64,000 nt of DNA from Marinobacterium_A aestuariivivens (GCF_042661465.1 NZ_JBHSWE010000001.1:3224001-3288000); one strand, 5' to 3'. Positions 37,084 through 46,235 are shown, counted from the first letter of the stretch. Numbers and translations: made by a program. The notes: generated by a model not told the origin, from the sequence alone.

Positions 37084-38046
37084 ATGTACACTGCCGCCGT
37101 CCAGACCTTTTTCCGTGAGCTCTTCGTCGAGATCCGCACCGTTTCGCTGACGCTGTTCAAGATCATGATCCCGGTGATCCTGGTCGTGAAGCTGCTGGAG
37201 GAGGTCGGCGGCGTCGAGCTGCTGGGTCTCCTGCTCGGTCCGCTGATGGGGCTGCTCGGCCTGCCCGAGAGCATGGGGCTGGTCTGGGCGGCGACGATGG
37301 CCAGCAATATCTATGCGGGGATGCTGGTGTTCTTCACCCAGCCGCAGCCGGAGGCACTGACGGTCGCGCAGGTCACGGTGCTGGCCGGGCTGATGCTGAT
37401 GGCCCACGGGCTGCCGATCGAGGCCCGCATCGCCCAGAAAGCGGGCGTCCGGCTCGGCGCCACCCTGCTGGTCCGGATCGGCGGCGGCCTGCTGTTCGGC
37501 TGGCTGTTGTACCTGGTCTACGGCCAGGGCGGCTGGCTGCAGCAGCCCAACGAACTGATCTGGCGCCCGGAAGCTGTGGATACCAGCCTCTCCGGCTGGC
37601 TGCTGATGCAGGCCAAAAGCCTGCTGATGGTGCAACTGGTGATCGTGCTGCTGCTGACGGCGCTGAAGATCCTGCGGCTGCTCGGTATCGAGCGCCTGAT
37701 GTTCTGGTTGCTGCAGCCGTTGCTGAGGCTGCTCGGCATCGGCCGCCAGGCCACCACCATCACCATCGTCGGCGTCACCCTGGGGCTCTCGTTCGGCGGC
37801 GGCCTGCTGATCAAGGAGGCCCAGGCGGGCCACCTCACGAAGCGCGATATCTTCGCCTCGATGGCCTTTCTCGGCCTCTGCCACAGCCTGATCGAGGATA
37901 CGCTGCTGGTGATGCTCCTCGGCGCCCACCTGTCCGGCATCCTCTGGGCGCGCCTCGTCTTTGCCCTGCTGGTCATAGCCCTGATGACGCGCTGGATGGA
38001 CCGGCGCAGCGAGGCCTTTCATCAGCGGTTTCTGGTTTATCGGTGA
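37084..38046 (+). CDS. Nucleoside-recognition (Gate) domain membrane protein
   Basis: A 320-residue inner-membrane protein with about eight segments and two Gate/nucleoside-recognition-like halves, related to spore-maturation-type proteins. The transported compound is unknown. It follows the thiolase after 62 bases, which hold no obvious terminator, so it could be part of the operon, but it has no known link to beta-oxidation. The frame is intact. Confidence 0.75.
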   Translation: MYTAAVQTFFRELFVEIRTVSLTLFKIMIPVILVVKLLEEVGGVELLGLLLGPLMGLLGLPESMGLVWAATMASNIYAGMLVFFTQPQPEALTVAQVTVLAGLMLMAHGLPIEARIAQKAGVRLGATLLVRIGGGLLFGWLLYLVYGQGGWLQQPNELIWRPEAVDTSLSGWLLMQAKSLLMVQLVIVLLLTALKILRLLGIERLMFWLLQPLLRLLGIGRQATTITIVGVTLGLSFGGGLLIKEAQAGHLTKRDIFASMAFLGLCHSLIEDTLLVMLLGAHLSGILWARLVFALLVIALMTRWMDRRSEAFHQRFLVYR

Positions 38047-38064
38047 TATACAGGGAGTATTCGA

Positions 38065-38979
38065 TTGAGTCTGAGACACTGGGGGCTGGCGCTGCTGATC
38101 GTGCTGGCCTGGGGCGTCAATTTCGTCGTCATCCGCTTCGGCCTGGACGAGCTGCCGCCGATGCTGCTGGGCGCGTTACGGTTCGCCCTGGTCGCCTTTC
38201 CGGCGGTTCTGTTCGTCAAACCGCCGAAGCTGCCGCTGAAGTGGCTGCTGGCCTACGGCGGCACCATCAGCCTGGGCCAGTTCGCACTGCTGTTCAGCGC
38301 CATGTACGTAGGTATGCCGGCGGGTCTGGCATCGCTGGTGCTGCAGTCGCAGATGCTGTTCACGATGATCTTCGCGCTGGTGCTGCTCGGCGAACGCTGG
38401 CATCTGCCGCAGCTGGTCTCGCTGATCGTCGCCTCGGGTGGGCTGGCGTTGCTGGCGACCACCACACCGGCCGACGATATGACGCTGGCCGGCTTCCTGC
38501 TGACCATCGCCGCGGCGGCGAGCTGGGGGCTGGGCAATATCGTCAACCGCCGAATCGGCCAGTTGGGCGGCGTGGACCTGATGAGCCTGGTGGTCTGGGG
38601 CGCACTGGTGCCGCCGATCCCGTTCCTGCTGCTCTCGCTGTGGCTCGAGGGGCCGGACCTGATCCTTAACAGCCTCGGCCAGATGGGGCCGAAGTCGGCG
38701 GGAGCGCTGCTGTATCTGGCGTGCATCGCCACGCTTTTCGGCTACGGCAGCTGGGCCTTCCTGATGCGCCACTACGCGGCATCCAGGGTGGCGCCGCTGA
38801 CGCTGCTGGTACCGGTGGTGGGACTGGTCACCGCCTGGCTGGTGCTCGGTGAGCAGTTGAGTCCGGTGCAGCTGGCGGGTATCGCACTGATTCTGGCGGG
38901 ACTGCTCATCAATGTATTCGGCGACCGCATGCGCTTGCGCAAGCGGCTCATATCGCCTCAGGCCGCGGAACTGGAGTGA
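38065..38979 (+). CDS. EamA-family drug/metabolite exporter
   Basis: A 304-residue transporter with ten membrane segments and two EamA repeats. The sequence resembles E. coli EamA (O-acetylserine/cysteine exporter): LAWGVNFVVIRFGLDELPP near the start and LLVPVVGLVTAWLVLGEQLS near residue 250. TTG at 38065 is the chosen start, with GGGAG about 9 bases ahead. Export of a cysteine-pathway metabolite is possible but not shown. Confidence 0.82.
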   Translation: MSLRHWGLALLIVLAWGVNFVVIRFGLDELPPMLLGALRFALVAFPAVLFVKPPKLPLKWLLAYGGTISLGQFALLFSAMYVGMPAGLASLVLQSQMLFTMIFALVLLGERWHLPQLVSLIVASGGLALLATTTPADDMTLAGFLLTIAAAASWGLGNIVNRRIGQLGGVDLMSLVVWGALVPPIPFLLLSLWLEGPDLILNSLGQMGPKSAGALLYLACIATLFGYGSWAFLMRHYAASRVAPLTLLVPVVGLVTAWLVLGEQLSPVQLAGIALILAGLLINVFGDRMRLRKRLISPQAAELE

Positions 38980-39160
38980 TGCCGCTTCCGGTGCAGGGTA
39001 TCGACGTTGACCGGAGCCGGCGCAGGGTGCCGGTGACCACCATGGACGGCGGAAGGCCGCCCCGCGGAAATGCTGTAAACGCAGGAGCGGTTTACAGTAA
39101 TGCGAAGCGCACCGCACCACTGCTTCTCGGCATAAGGCCGAAGTCTCGTAGATGGAAATA

Positions 39161-39201
39161 GGTATACTGTCCCCGGAATTCCCCGGAATTCCGGAATTCC
39201 C
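39161..39201. repeat. GGTATACTGT followed by three overlapping GGAATTCC palindromes
   Basis: After GGTATACTGTCCC the sequence holds GGAATTCC three times at 10- and 8-base spacing, ending 21 bases before the WYL-regulator start. It could be the regulator's operator or a dispersed palindromic repeat. The rest of 38980-39221 holds no gene. Confidence 0.5.
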
Positions 39202-39221
39202 ACAACCTGCAGCCGAGCCCC

Positions 39222-39920
39222 ATGTCCCGCACCGAACGTCTTTTAGACATTCTGCAGATCCTCCGCCGCCACCGTCGGCCGGTGAGGGGCGCCGTACTGG
39301 CGGAGGAAACCGGGGTTTCGCTGCGCACGCTCTATCGGGATATCGCCACGCTCCAGTCGATGGGGGCGGAGATCGATGGCGAGCCCGGGCTGGGCTATGT
39401 GCTGAAGCCGGGCTTCCTGTTGCCGCCGCTGATGTTCTCGCCCGAGGAGATCGAGGCCCTGGCGCTGGGGCTCAACTGGGCCGGGCATCGCACCGATGGG
39501 CCCATGGGGCAGGCGGCGCGGGACGCCATGGCCAAGCTTGGCGCGGTATTGCCACCGGAGCTCCGCCAGCGCTTCGAGGACGATGCCCTGGTGGTTGTTC
39601 CCTGCCGGCCGCAGCCGCCGCGGGAGGACCTGCCGCTGATCCGTCGAGCCCTGAACGAGGAGTGCAAGCTGTCCCTCGACTATGCCGATCAGAAAGGGGC
39701 GAGGACCGAGCGGGTGGTCTGGCCGGTGACCGTCGGTTTCTTCGATTCCACCCAGGTGCTGGCGGCCTGGTGTGAACTGCGCAATGACTACCGCCACTTT
39801 CGTGTCGACCGTATCCGGGAAGCCCGGGTGCTTTCCGAGAAGACGCCCAAACGCCGCTACCAGATGATGAAGGAATGGCGGAAAACACTGCTGACAAAAA
39901 CTGACAGTGGTGAGCGTTAA
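39222..39920 (+). CDS. WYL-domain transcriptional regulator (YafY-like)
   Basis: A 232-residue regulator with an N-terminal winged HTH (RTERLLDILQILRRHRRPV, TGVSLRTLYRDIATLQ) and a WYL-type ligand domain (residues 135-205; CKLSLDYADQKG, DYRHFRVDRI). It lies 36 bases before a glutathione-transferase gene and probably controls it and itself. The effector is unknown. The frame is intact. Confidence 0.85.
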   Translation: MSRTERLLDILQILRRHRRPVRGAVLAEETGVSLRTLYRDIATLQSMGAEIDGEPGLGYVLKPGFLLPPLMFSPEEIEALALGLNWAGHRTDGPMGQAARDAMAKLGAVLPPELRQRFEDDALVVVPCRPQPPREDLPLIRRALNEECKLSLDYADQKGARTERVVWPVTVGFFDSTQVLAAWCELRNDYRHFRVDRIREARVLSEKTPKRRYQMMKEWRKTLLTKTDSGER

Positions 39921-39956
39921 AGTCTCCTGACACCCACCAAGTGGAAGGAGACCCGC

Positions 39957-40592
39957 ATGAGCAAGGAATTGATTTTCTATACCACTCCCCAATCTCGTGG
40001 CGCCATCGTGCACTGGATGCTCGAGGAAATCGGCCAGCCGTATTCGGTCCGGGTAGTGGAGTACGGCACCAGCATGAAAGCGCCCGAATACCTGGCCGTC
40101 AATCCCATGGGCAAGGTGCCCGCCATCCAGCACGGTGATGTGGTCGTGACCGAGGCTGCGGCTATCTGCGCCTATCTGGCCGATGCATTCCCGGAGGCCG
40201 GCCTGGCGCCGGCACTGGACAACCGTGGCGAGTATTATCGCTGGCTGTTCTTCGCCGCCGCCTGCGGCGAACCGGCCATGTCCGATTATGCCACTGGTTG
40301 GAAAGCCGATACTGCCGACCTGCAGCGGCGTTTCGGCTACGGCTCGTTCGAGTTGACCTTTGACACCCTGGCGGGCTGGCTGGCCGGGCGATCCCATGTG
40401 GCCGGTGACCGGTTCAGCGCGGCGGACGTCTATGTGGCTTCACTGCTCAACTTCGGGCTGGGCTTCGACCTCATTCCACGAAAACCGGAATTTGAAGCCT
40501 ATGTCGCCCCGTTGCTGGAGCGTGCCGCCAAGAAGCGGGCTGATGCCATAATCCAGGAACTGATGACAAAGGACGCCCCGGCGACCGCGTAG
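39957..40592 (+). CDS. Glutathione S-transferase family protein
   Basis: A 211-residue GST: thioredoxin-like N-terminal domain (IFYTTPQSRGAIVHWMLEE; the serine in PQSRG is the likely catalytic residue; NPMGKVPAI cis-proline; TEAAAICAYLAD) and a helical C-terminal domain. AAGGAG lies 7-8 bases before the ATG. It probably forms an operon with the WYL regulator. The substrate is unknown. Confidence 0.88.
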   Translation: MSKELIFYTTPQSRGAIVHWMLEEIGQPYSVRVVEYGTSMKAPEYLAVNPMGKVPAIQHGDVVVTEAAAICAYLADAFPEAGLAPALDNRGEYYRWLFFAAACGEPAMSDYATGWKADTADLQRRFGYGSFELTFDTLAGWLAGRSHVAGDRFSAADVYVASLLNFGLGFDLIPRKPEFEAYVAPLLERAAKKRADAIIQELMTKDAPATA

Positions 40593-40824
40593 CGACGCAG
40601 GGCCACTGTCTCAGTGGCTCTGTTCCCGGCGGGCCTGGTGGACGGGGCAGTCCAGCAGGCGATCGTTGACCCCGCCGGAGGCCTGCATTAAGGCGTACAG
40701 ATGCGATATTGCGGGCTGGTTTTGCGTTTTGCCTGCACGGCGTTGTCTAACTTCATGTCCGTTCTATGCCGATAGCCGACTACCGCTGCATACTACAATC
40801 CTGACCGGCCGCTCGACATACCCC

Positions 40825-41226
40825 ATGCCTGAACTCCTGCTGATCTACGATAAACAGTGCCCCTTCTGCGATCGCTACGCCCGGCTGGTGCGGATTCGCG
40901 CGTCGGTGGGGGAGTTGCGGCTGGTGGACGCGCGCGAGGGCGGGGCGGTGATGGACGAGGTGACGGCGGCGGGGCTCGATATCGACCGGGGGATGGTGCT
41001 GAAGATGGGGACGCGGCTCTACTACGGCGCCGACGCGATGCAGGTGCTGGCGCTGCTGAGTACCCGGTCGGGTTGCTTCAACCGGTTCAATTACGGGCTG
41101 TTTCGCTCGAAGCGGGTATCGGCGCTGCTGTATCCGCTGCTGCGGGCCTGCCGCAACCTGGCGCTGAAGCTGATGGGCAGGACCCGGATCGACAATCTCC
41201 ACCTGACGGACGATGGCCGCTTCTGA
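40825..41226 (+). CDS. DCC-family thiol-disulfide oxidoreductase-like protein
   Basis: A 133-residue DUF393/DCC protein with the defining DxxCxxC motif in YDKQCPFCDRY near residue 8. The start at 40825 places this motif at the N-terminus, as in the family. These are predicted thioredoxin-fold proteins of unknown role. It is 15 bases before a DUF2784 gene. Bases 40593-40824 upstream hold no gene I can support. Confidence 0.78.
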   Translation: MPELLLIYDKQCPFCDRYARLVRIRASVGELRLVDAREGGAVMDEVTAAGLDIDRGMVLKMGTRLYYGADAMQVLALLSTRSGCFNRFNYGLFRSKRVSALLYPLLRACRNLALKLMGRTRIDNLHLTDDGRF

Positions 41227-41241
41227 GCAATGGAGGTTCCG

Positions 41242-41607
41242 ATGCTCTATAGCCTGGCAGCGACTGCGGTGCTGGTCCTGCATCTGCTGTTTATCCTGTT
41301 CGTGCTGGCGGGCGGTCTGCTGCTGTTGTGGCACCGCGCGCTGGTGCTGCTGCACCTGCCGGCGGTGGTCTGGGCGGCGTTACTGGAGCTGAACGGCTGG
41401 ATCTGCCCGTTGACGCCTTTGGAAAACCGGCTGCGGGCCGCGGCGGGGCAGGGCGGTTACGACGGCGGCTTTATCGAGCATTACCTGCTGGCGGTGGTTT
41501 ATCCACAGGGGCTGACGCCGGAGATCCAGCAGGGGCTGGGGATACTGGTGCTGGTGGTGAATGTTGCGGTTTATGGCCGGGTGTTTCTGGGGCGAAAGCG
41601 GCGTTGA
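41242..41607 (+). CDS. DUF2784 membrane protein
   Basis: A 121-residue protein with three to four membrane segments and the family pattern LEL.GWICPLTPLENRLR near residue 50 and FIEHYLLAVVYPQGL near 78. TGGAGG precedes ATG 41242; the ATG at 41230 lacks a site. The function is unknown. It may be co-transcribed with the DCC gene. Confidence 0.78.
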   Translation: MLYSLAATAVLVLHLLFILFVLAGGLLLLWHRALVLLHLPAVVWAALLELNGWICPLTPLENRLRAAAGQGGYDGGFIEHYLLAVVYPQGLTPEIQQGLGILVLVVNVAVYGRVFLGRKRR

Positions 41608-41620
41608 TTCGGCCGAAACC

Positions 41621-41707
41621 AAAAGCATTCGCACCGGGGCGGCGCTCCTACGATTATCGCCAAGCGCCAAGCGCCAAGCGCCAAACGCCAAACGCCTGAC
41701 GCGTAAC
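41621..41707. repeat. REP-like element and tandem heptamers
   Basis: 41621-41650 has TTCGCACCGGGGCGGCGCTCC, a relative of elements at 5524 and 20079. 41658-41707 is seven consecutive 7-base units, CGCCAAG three times, CGCCAAA twice, CGCCTGA and CGCGTAA. A similar array, CGCCTAA three times, is at 46329-46349. Confidence 0.75.
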
Positions 41708-41733
41708 AAAAAAGGCCCGCAGAAAAACGGGCC
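41708..41733 (-). terminator. Rho-independent terminator of the permease gene
   Basis: On the minus strand, GGCCCG and CGGGCC around a TTTTTCTG loop, followed by six T. It lies about 100 bases after the annotated stop of the uracil/xanthine permease. Confidence 0.8.
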
Positions 41734-41831
41734 AGTGGGAGTTGATCGCTCGGACTCGGCTTTCGCCGCCGAGGAGGCAGCGGCGACTTTCTCGCCCGGG
41801 GCGATTTCCTGAACTTCTTTGTAGTGTTGCC

Positions 41832-43186
41832 TCAGCTGCTCATTTTCAGCTCGATCTGGCGGCGTTCGCGTTCCTCGTCGGCCAGCGTCTTCTTCGGTAG
41901 CAGCAGGTTGAGCGTGAAGGAGACGAAGGCGGCGATGACGATCGGCGAGCCGCCGGCGACCAGCTGGAACATGTCCGGAAACTTCCCGATCGAGTCCGGT
42001 ACGGCGTAGATGCCCATGCTCAGCGCCAGCGACAGGCTGACGATGGTGACGTTGCGCGACGACATCTCGTCCTTGGTGATCAGCTTGATGCCGGTCATGG
42101 TGATCATGCCGAAGACGATGATGGTGGCGCCGCCGAGTACCGGGTAGGGGATGGTGGTCATCAGGGCACCGAATTTCGGAATGAAGCCGGCGACGAGCAT
42201 GAACAGGGCCGCCAGTGCCAGGACGTAACGGCTGATCACCTTGGTCATCGCGACGATGCCGACGTTCTGGCTGAAGGAGGCGGTCGGCAGGGCGCCGAAA
42301 ATCGATCCCACCGTGGTGCAGAAGCCGTTGCCGAGCAGGCCGCCGAACAGCTCCCTGTCGCTCAGTTCGCGATTCATGCCGCCGACGGTGGTGGCCGACA
42401 GGTCGCCGATGGTCTGCACCGAGTTGATCACGCAGATGATCACCATCGAGATGATGGCGGCGCTGTGGAATTCCATGCCGAACGCCAGTGGCTTGGGAGC
42501 GGTGAACCAGTGGGCCTCGCCGATGGCGCTGAAATCGACCATGCCGTAGAACATCGCCAGCAGGTAACCGACACCGATACCGCAGATGATCGACGCCAGC
42601 TGCAGGAAGCCGCGGGCGAACTGCGAGACCAGCAGCACCACCACCAGGGTGACGATGGCGACGGTCCAGTTCTGCACCGAACCGTGACTTTCGCTACCGA
42701 CGCCGCCGGCCATGTAGTTGATGGCGATATCGTAGAGCGAGAGACCGATCACCAGCACCACGGTGCCGGCGACGACCGGCGGGAAGAGGTTGCGGATGCG
42801 TTTGATGAAGAGGCCAACGATCATCATCGCCAGACCTCCGATCACCTGGGCGCCGAGTATGCCGGCGATGCCGTACTGGGCCCCGACGGCAGTCAGGGTC
42901 GGGACATAGGCGAAGCCGACGCCGAAGATGGTGGGCAGTTTCGCGCCCATCCTGCCGATGGCGTAGAGCTGCAGCAGTGTCGACAGCGCCGAGGCGAGCA
43001 GTGCGACCTGGATCAGCGCCATCTTCTCGTCGAGGGACGCGTCCACTGCGCCGACGACGATGATCGGTACCGTCACCGTCCCCATGATCATCGCCAGGAT
43101 GTGCTGCAGGGAAAGGGGCAGTGCCTTGAGGAAGGGGGCCGGCCATGGAAGTCGAATACGGATTTGCTCTGGATGTTTCTGTTCAT
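41832..43186 (-). CDS. Uracil/xanthine permease (NCS2 family)
   Basis: Inner-membrane nucleobase:proton symporter with about 14 segments. The family signature region includes SVQTIGDLSATTVGGMN and GALPTASFSQNVG. The N-terminus is MNRNIQSKSVFDFHGRPP from ATG 43186; the G5 run at 43134-43138 (plus strand) lacks one base and joins it to FLKALPLSLQHILAM. Corrected length is about 451 residues. The longer uncorrected N-terminus to 43379 is spurious. The C-terminus may also be cut: with one base added near 41840 the frame continues ENEQLRQHYKEVQE. Confidence 0.88.
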
Positions 43187-43376
43187 CGGATAGATCCCTG
43201 AAGTGGCAAGCGATAGGAGAAGCCTGTCCCGTCAGTCCGGGCGGCGCTGCACAAATCTCTGGCGTTTCTGGTCCTGTCTGATGCTGTTCTCTGTTGTATT
43301 TATCATTGCGGTCCTCTGCGATCGGGCCTGCCGTGATGTCCCGGCGGCTAATCGTCGTTGTTATTAACCTGGCGGC

Positions 43377-43619
43377 CAAATAGGTTGCCTACCTATTTGC
43401 CGATCACCCCACAAAAACAGGCGCAAGTGCGCGGACGTGCCGGTTTTTGTGGGGTTCGCATTGGCCTGCGGCCAATGATGAAGCATCCCTGCTTCCTGTA
43501 TTAACCCTCCGGGTTAATACCCAATCAATATCAACAGGTGTCCTCTCCTGTTGGGCGGTCTGCGTCCGGCGCGGGCCGCCGCTGCGTCCGGCACCAGTGC
43601 CCGGTTGCCTCTCTCCGGG
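43377..43619 (-). ncRNA. Highly structured leader upstream of the permease (candidate RNA element)
   Basis: At least seven stem-loops in a row: 43377-43399 (9-base arms), 43406-43455 (13-base arms ACCCCACAAAAAC with a sub-hairpin inside), 43459-43477 (8), 43480-43495 (6), 43498-43520 (10), 43532-43553 (7) and 43600-43619 (5). The first five are perfect and separated by only 2-6 bases. A good minus-strand promoter at 43657-43685 would transcribe them into the permease leader. I do not recognise a known riboswitch. Confidence 0.5.
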
Positions 43620-43656
43620 TCTGGTCGATCCTGTTGTGAACTGCAGTGGGCTGTAT

Positions 43657-43685
43657 TGTATACATTTATGATGATGAAATATCAA
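43657..43685 (-). promoter_or_regulatory. Sigma-70 promoter reading into the structured leader
   Basis: Minus strand: TTGATA (43685-43680), 17 bases, TATACA (43662-43657), close to consensus, within a strongly AT-rich block (43655-43715). Start near 43650 gives a leader of about 465 bases before the permease ATG. Confidence 0.65.
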
Positions 43686-43883
43686 ATATATAATTATGTA
43701 TTTGTACACTTTCGTCGCTTCGGTTGCGGCTCCGGTATTTTGTCGCGACAGCACAACAGACTGTTCCGGGAATGCGATGGTCGGGCCAGGCCGCGGAGCA
43801 GCGGTGGCCGCACAATCGGTGATACAATTGCGCACCGATTCGGGTGATCCCCGAAGCATATCGAACCCATATCCGAGATACCC

Positions 43884-44774
43884 ATGGACCAGACTGCCAA
43901 AAGCGGCGCACTCTTCGCCATCACGGCCTATACGCTCTGGGGTATCGCCCCCGTCTACTTCAAGCTGATGCAGAGCATCCCGGCCACCGAGATACTGGCG
44001 CATCGGGTGATCTGGTCTTTCCTGCTCACACTGGGACTGATCTGGCTGCTGAAAAAGCGTGCCGTGCTGATGTCTGTGCTGCGTTCGCGCCGGGCCCGCT
44101 GGGCGCTGTTGGCCTCGACCACCCTGATCGGCGTCAATTGGGGCATCTTTATCTGGGCGGTCAACAGCAACTACATGCTGAGCGCGAGCCTTGGCTACTA
44201 CATCAACCCGCTGATCAATATCCTGCTCGGGATGCTGTTCTTCCGCGAGCGGCTCGATCGGGTGCGAACGATCGCTGCCGTGCTCTGCGTCGCGGCGGTT
44301 TTGTTCGAGCTGGTGCAGTTCGGGCGCCTGCCCTGGATCGCGCTGGTGCTGGCCACCAGCTTCGGCCTCTACGGCCTGGTGCGCAAGAAGCTTGGCGCCG
44401 ACAGTTTCAGTGGCATGGCGCTGGAAACCGGCCTGATGCTGCCGCTGGCGCTCGGTTATCTGCTCTGGAGCGCCAGCCCGACCACCGATCTGGCAGCGAA
44501 CCCGACCTGGACCAATGCACTGCTGTTCCTGGCCGGTCCGGTGACCATGGTGCCGCTGCTGTGCTTCGCCGCGGCGGCCAACCGCATCAGCCTGACGGCG
44601 CTGGGCTTTTTCCAGTACATAGGCCCGAGTGGCATGTTCCTGCTGGCGGTGTTCGTCTACGGCGAGCCGCTCAGTCCGGGGAAGCTGGTGACCTTCGGGC
44701 TGATCTGGACGGCGCTGGCGATCCTCGCCGTCGATTCGCTCGTCAAGCTGCGCAGGGCGGTGCCGGTCGCCTGA
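43884..44774 (+). CDS. rarD: RarD, EamA-type permease
   Basis: A 296-residue protein with ten membrane segments. The RarD features are GALFAITAYTLWGIAPVYFK at the N-terminus, HRVIWSFLLT near residue 49, NWGIFIWAVNSNYMLSASLGYYINPL near 85 and FFQYIGPSGMFLLAVF near 250. The physiological substrate is unknown. The frame is intact. Confidence 0.9.
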   Translation: MDQTAKSGALFAITAYTLWGIAPVYFKLMQSIPATEILAHRVIWSFLLTLGLIWLLKKRAVLMSVLRSRRARWALLASTTLIGVNWGIFIWAVNSNYMLSASLGYYINPLINILLGMLFFRERLDRVRTIAAVLCVAAVLFELVQFGRLPWIALVLATSFGLYGLVRKKLGADSFSGMALETGLMLPLALGYLLWSASPTTDLAANPTWTNALLFLAGPVTMVPLLCFAAAANRISLTALGFFQYIGPSGMFLLAVFVYGEPLSPGKLVTFGLIWTALAILAVDSLVKLRRAVPVA

Positions 44775-44885
44775 GGCGGCCGGCCCAACATGCTACGCCA
44801 GGCTGCCATTCAAGGTCGTTCTTGTATCCCTACGGATTTGAATTTATTGTGACAGACCGCTTTTGATATCTGAGGGAGATCGCGC

Positions 44886-46082
44886 ATGGGTTATCTCAAG
44901 AACTATCCCAGCAAGGACGGCTATTTCGGCGACTTCGGCGGCGCCTTCCTGCCGCCGGAGCTGGAACCGCATTTCGCCGAAATCAACCGGGCCTACCTGG
45001 CCCTGGGCCGCTCCGCCGACTTCCTCAACGAGCTGCGCTACATCCGCAAGCACTACCAGGGCCGCCCGACGCCGGTCTACTACGCCCATAACCTGAGCCG
45101 CGAAGCGGGCGCCCATATTTACCTCAAGCGCGAGGATCTCAACCATTCCGGCGCGCACAAGCTGAATCACTGCATGGCCGAGGCGCTGCTGGCCAAGCAC
45201 ATGGGCAAGACCAAGCTGATCGCCGAGACCGGCGCCGGCCAGCACGGCGTGGCGCTGGCCACCGCCGCCGCCTATTTCGGCATGGAGTGCGAGATCCATA
45301 TGGGCGAGATCGACATCGCCAAGGAATCGCCCAACGTTACCCGGATGAAGCTGCTCGGCGCCGAGGTGGTGCCGGTCGGTTTCGGCGGCCGCAGCCTCAA
45401 GGAAGCCGTCGACTCGGCATTCCAGTCCTACCTCGGCCAGGCCGATACGGCGCTGTTCGCGATCGGCTCGGTGGTCGGCCCGCACCCCTTCCCGCTGATG
45501 GTGCGCGACTTCCAGTCGGTGGTCGGTTTCGAGGCGAAGGATCAGTTCCTCGAGCTCGTCGGCGAGCTGCCGGATCAGGTCGGCGCCTGCGTCGGCGGCG
45601 GCTCCAACGCCATGGGCCTGTTCAGCGCCTTCCTCGATGACGAAGGTGTCGGCCTCAACGGCGTCGAGCCGCTGGGCAAGGGCACCAGGCTCGGCGAGCA
45701 CTCGGCCACCATGACCTTCGGCAAGCCGGGCATGATCCACGGTTTCAAATGCCTGTTGCTGACCGATGACGAGGGCAATCCGGCGCCGGTGCACTCGATC
45801 GCGTCGGGCCTCGACTACCCGGGTGTCGGCCCCGAGCACTCCTTCCTCAAGACCGCCGGCAAGGTGAACTACCATGCCGTCAGTGACGACGAAACGCTGG
45901 ATGCCTTCTACCGGCTGTCGCGCATGGAGGGCATCATCCCGGCACTGGAAAGCGCCCACGCGGTGGCCTGGGCGATGAAGCATGGCCGCGAGAACCCGGG
46001 CCAGACCATCCTGATCAACCTCTCCGGCCGCGGCGACAAGGATATCGACTACGTCACCGAGAATTTCGGGTTCGGGGCGTAG
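44886..46082 (+). CDS. Tryptophan synthase beta-chain-like PLP enzyme, stand-alone
   Basis: A 398-residue fold-type II PLP enzyme. The PLP lysine is K92 in NHSGAHKLNH, the catalytic glutamate E114 in IAETGAGQHG and the phosphate loop CVGGGSNAMG. It aligns with TrpB along its length but differs at places usually constant in TrpB (LNHCMAEALL, MGEIDIAKESPNV). No trpA is adjacent. It may be a second TrpB that makes tryptophan or another beta-replacement product. The frame is intact and it ends before a shared terminator. Confidence 0.82.
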   Translation: MGYLKNYPSKDGYFGDFGGAFLPPELEPHFAEINRAYLALGRSADFLNELRYIRKHYQGRPTPVYYAHNLSREAGAHIYLKREDLNHSGAHKLNHCMAEALLAKHMGKTKLIAETGAGQHGVALATAAAYFGMECEIHMGEIDIAKESPNVTRMKLLGAEVVPVGFGGRSLKEAVDSAFQSYLGQADTALFAIGSVVGPHPFPLMVRDFQSVVGFEAKDQFLELVGELPDQVGACVGGGSNAMGLFSAFLDDEGVGLNGVEPLGKGTRLGEHSATMTFGKPGMIHGFKCLLLTDDEGNPAPVHSIASGLDYPGVGPEHSFLKTAGKVNYHAVSDDETLDAFYRLSRMEGIIPALESAHAVAWAMKHGRENPGQTILINLSGRGDKDIDYVTENFGFGA

Positions 46083-46235
46083 GATGGGTCAAGCGCTGCA
46101 CCGGGGCTGCTGTCCTATTGCCTCGAGGCCCGGGCATCGCGGACCCATCATATCGATCGTATTGCAGATCGATTGACTTCGGTGGGCACTGCTGTTGGGT
46201 CCGCACCTGCGTCGCTTGACCCAACCTACGAAAAG
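46080..46235. repeat. Two palindromic intergenic repeats
   Basis: 46080-46149 (GTAGGATGGGTCAAGCG ... GCGGACCCATC) and 46193-46235 (TGTTGGGTCCGC ... CTTGACCCAACCTACG), of the same family as the copies at 3530 and 5568. Confidence 0.65.

Noticed and set aside
41658..41707. Tandem heptamers as a CRISPR array
   Set aside because: Units are 7 bases without spacers and no cas gene is present; they are simple tandem repeats.
43184..43379. Longer N-terminus of the uracil/xanthine permease up to 43379
   Set aside because: Its first part is unrelated to NCS2 permeases; restoring one base in the G5 run gives the proper start MNRNIQSK at 43186.
44886..46082. TrpB2-type tryptophan synthase
   Set aside because: It lacks the NPTGSHK-type PLP motif and N-terminal pattern of TrpB2; its NHSGAHK site and overall order are of the TrpB1 kind.
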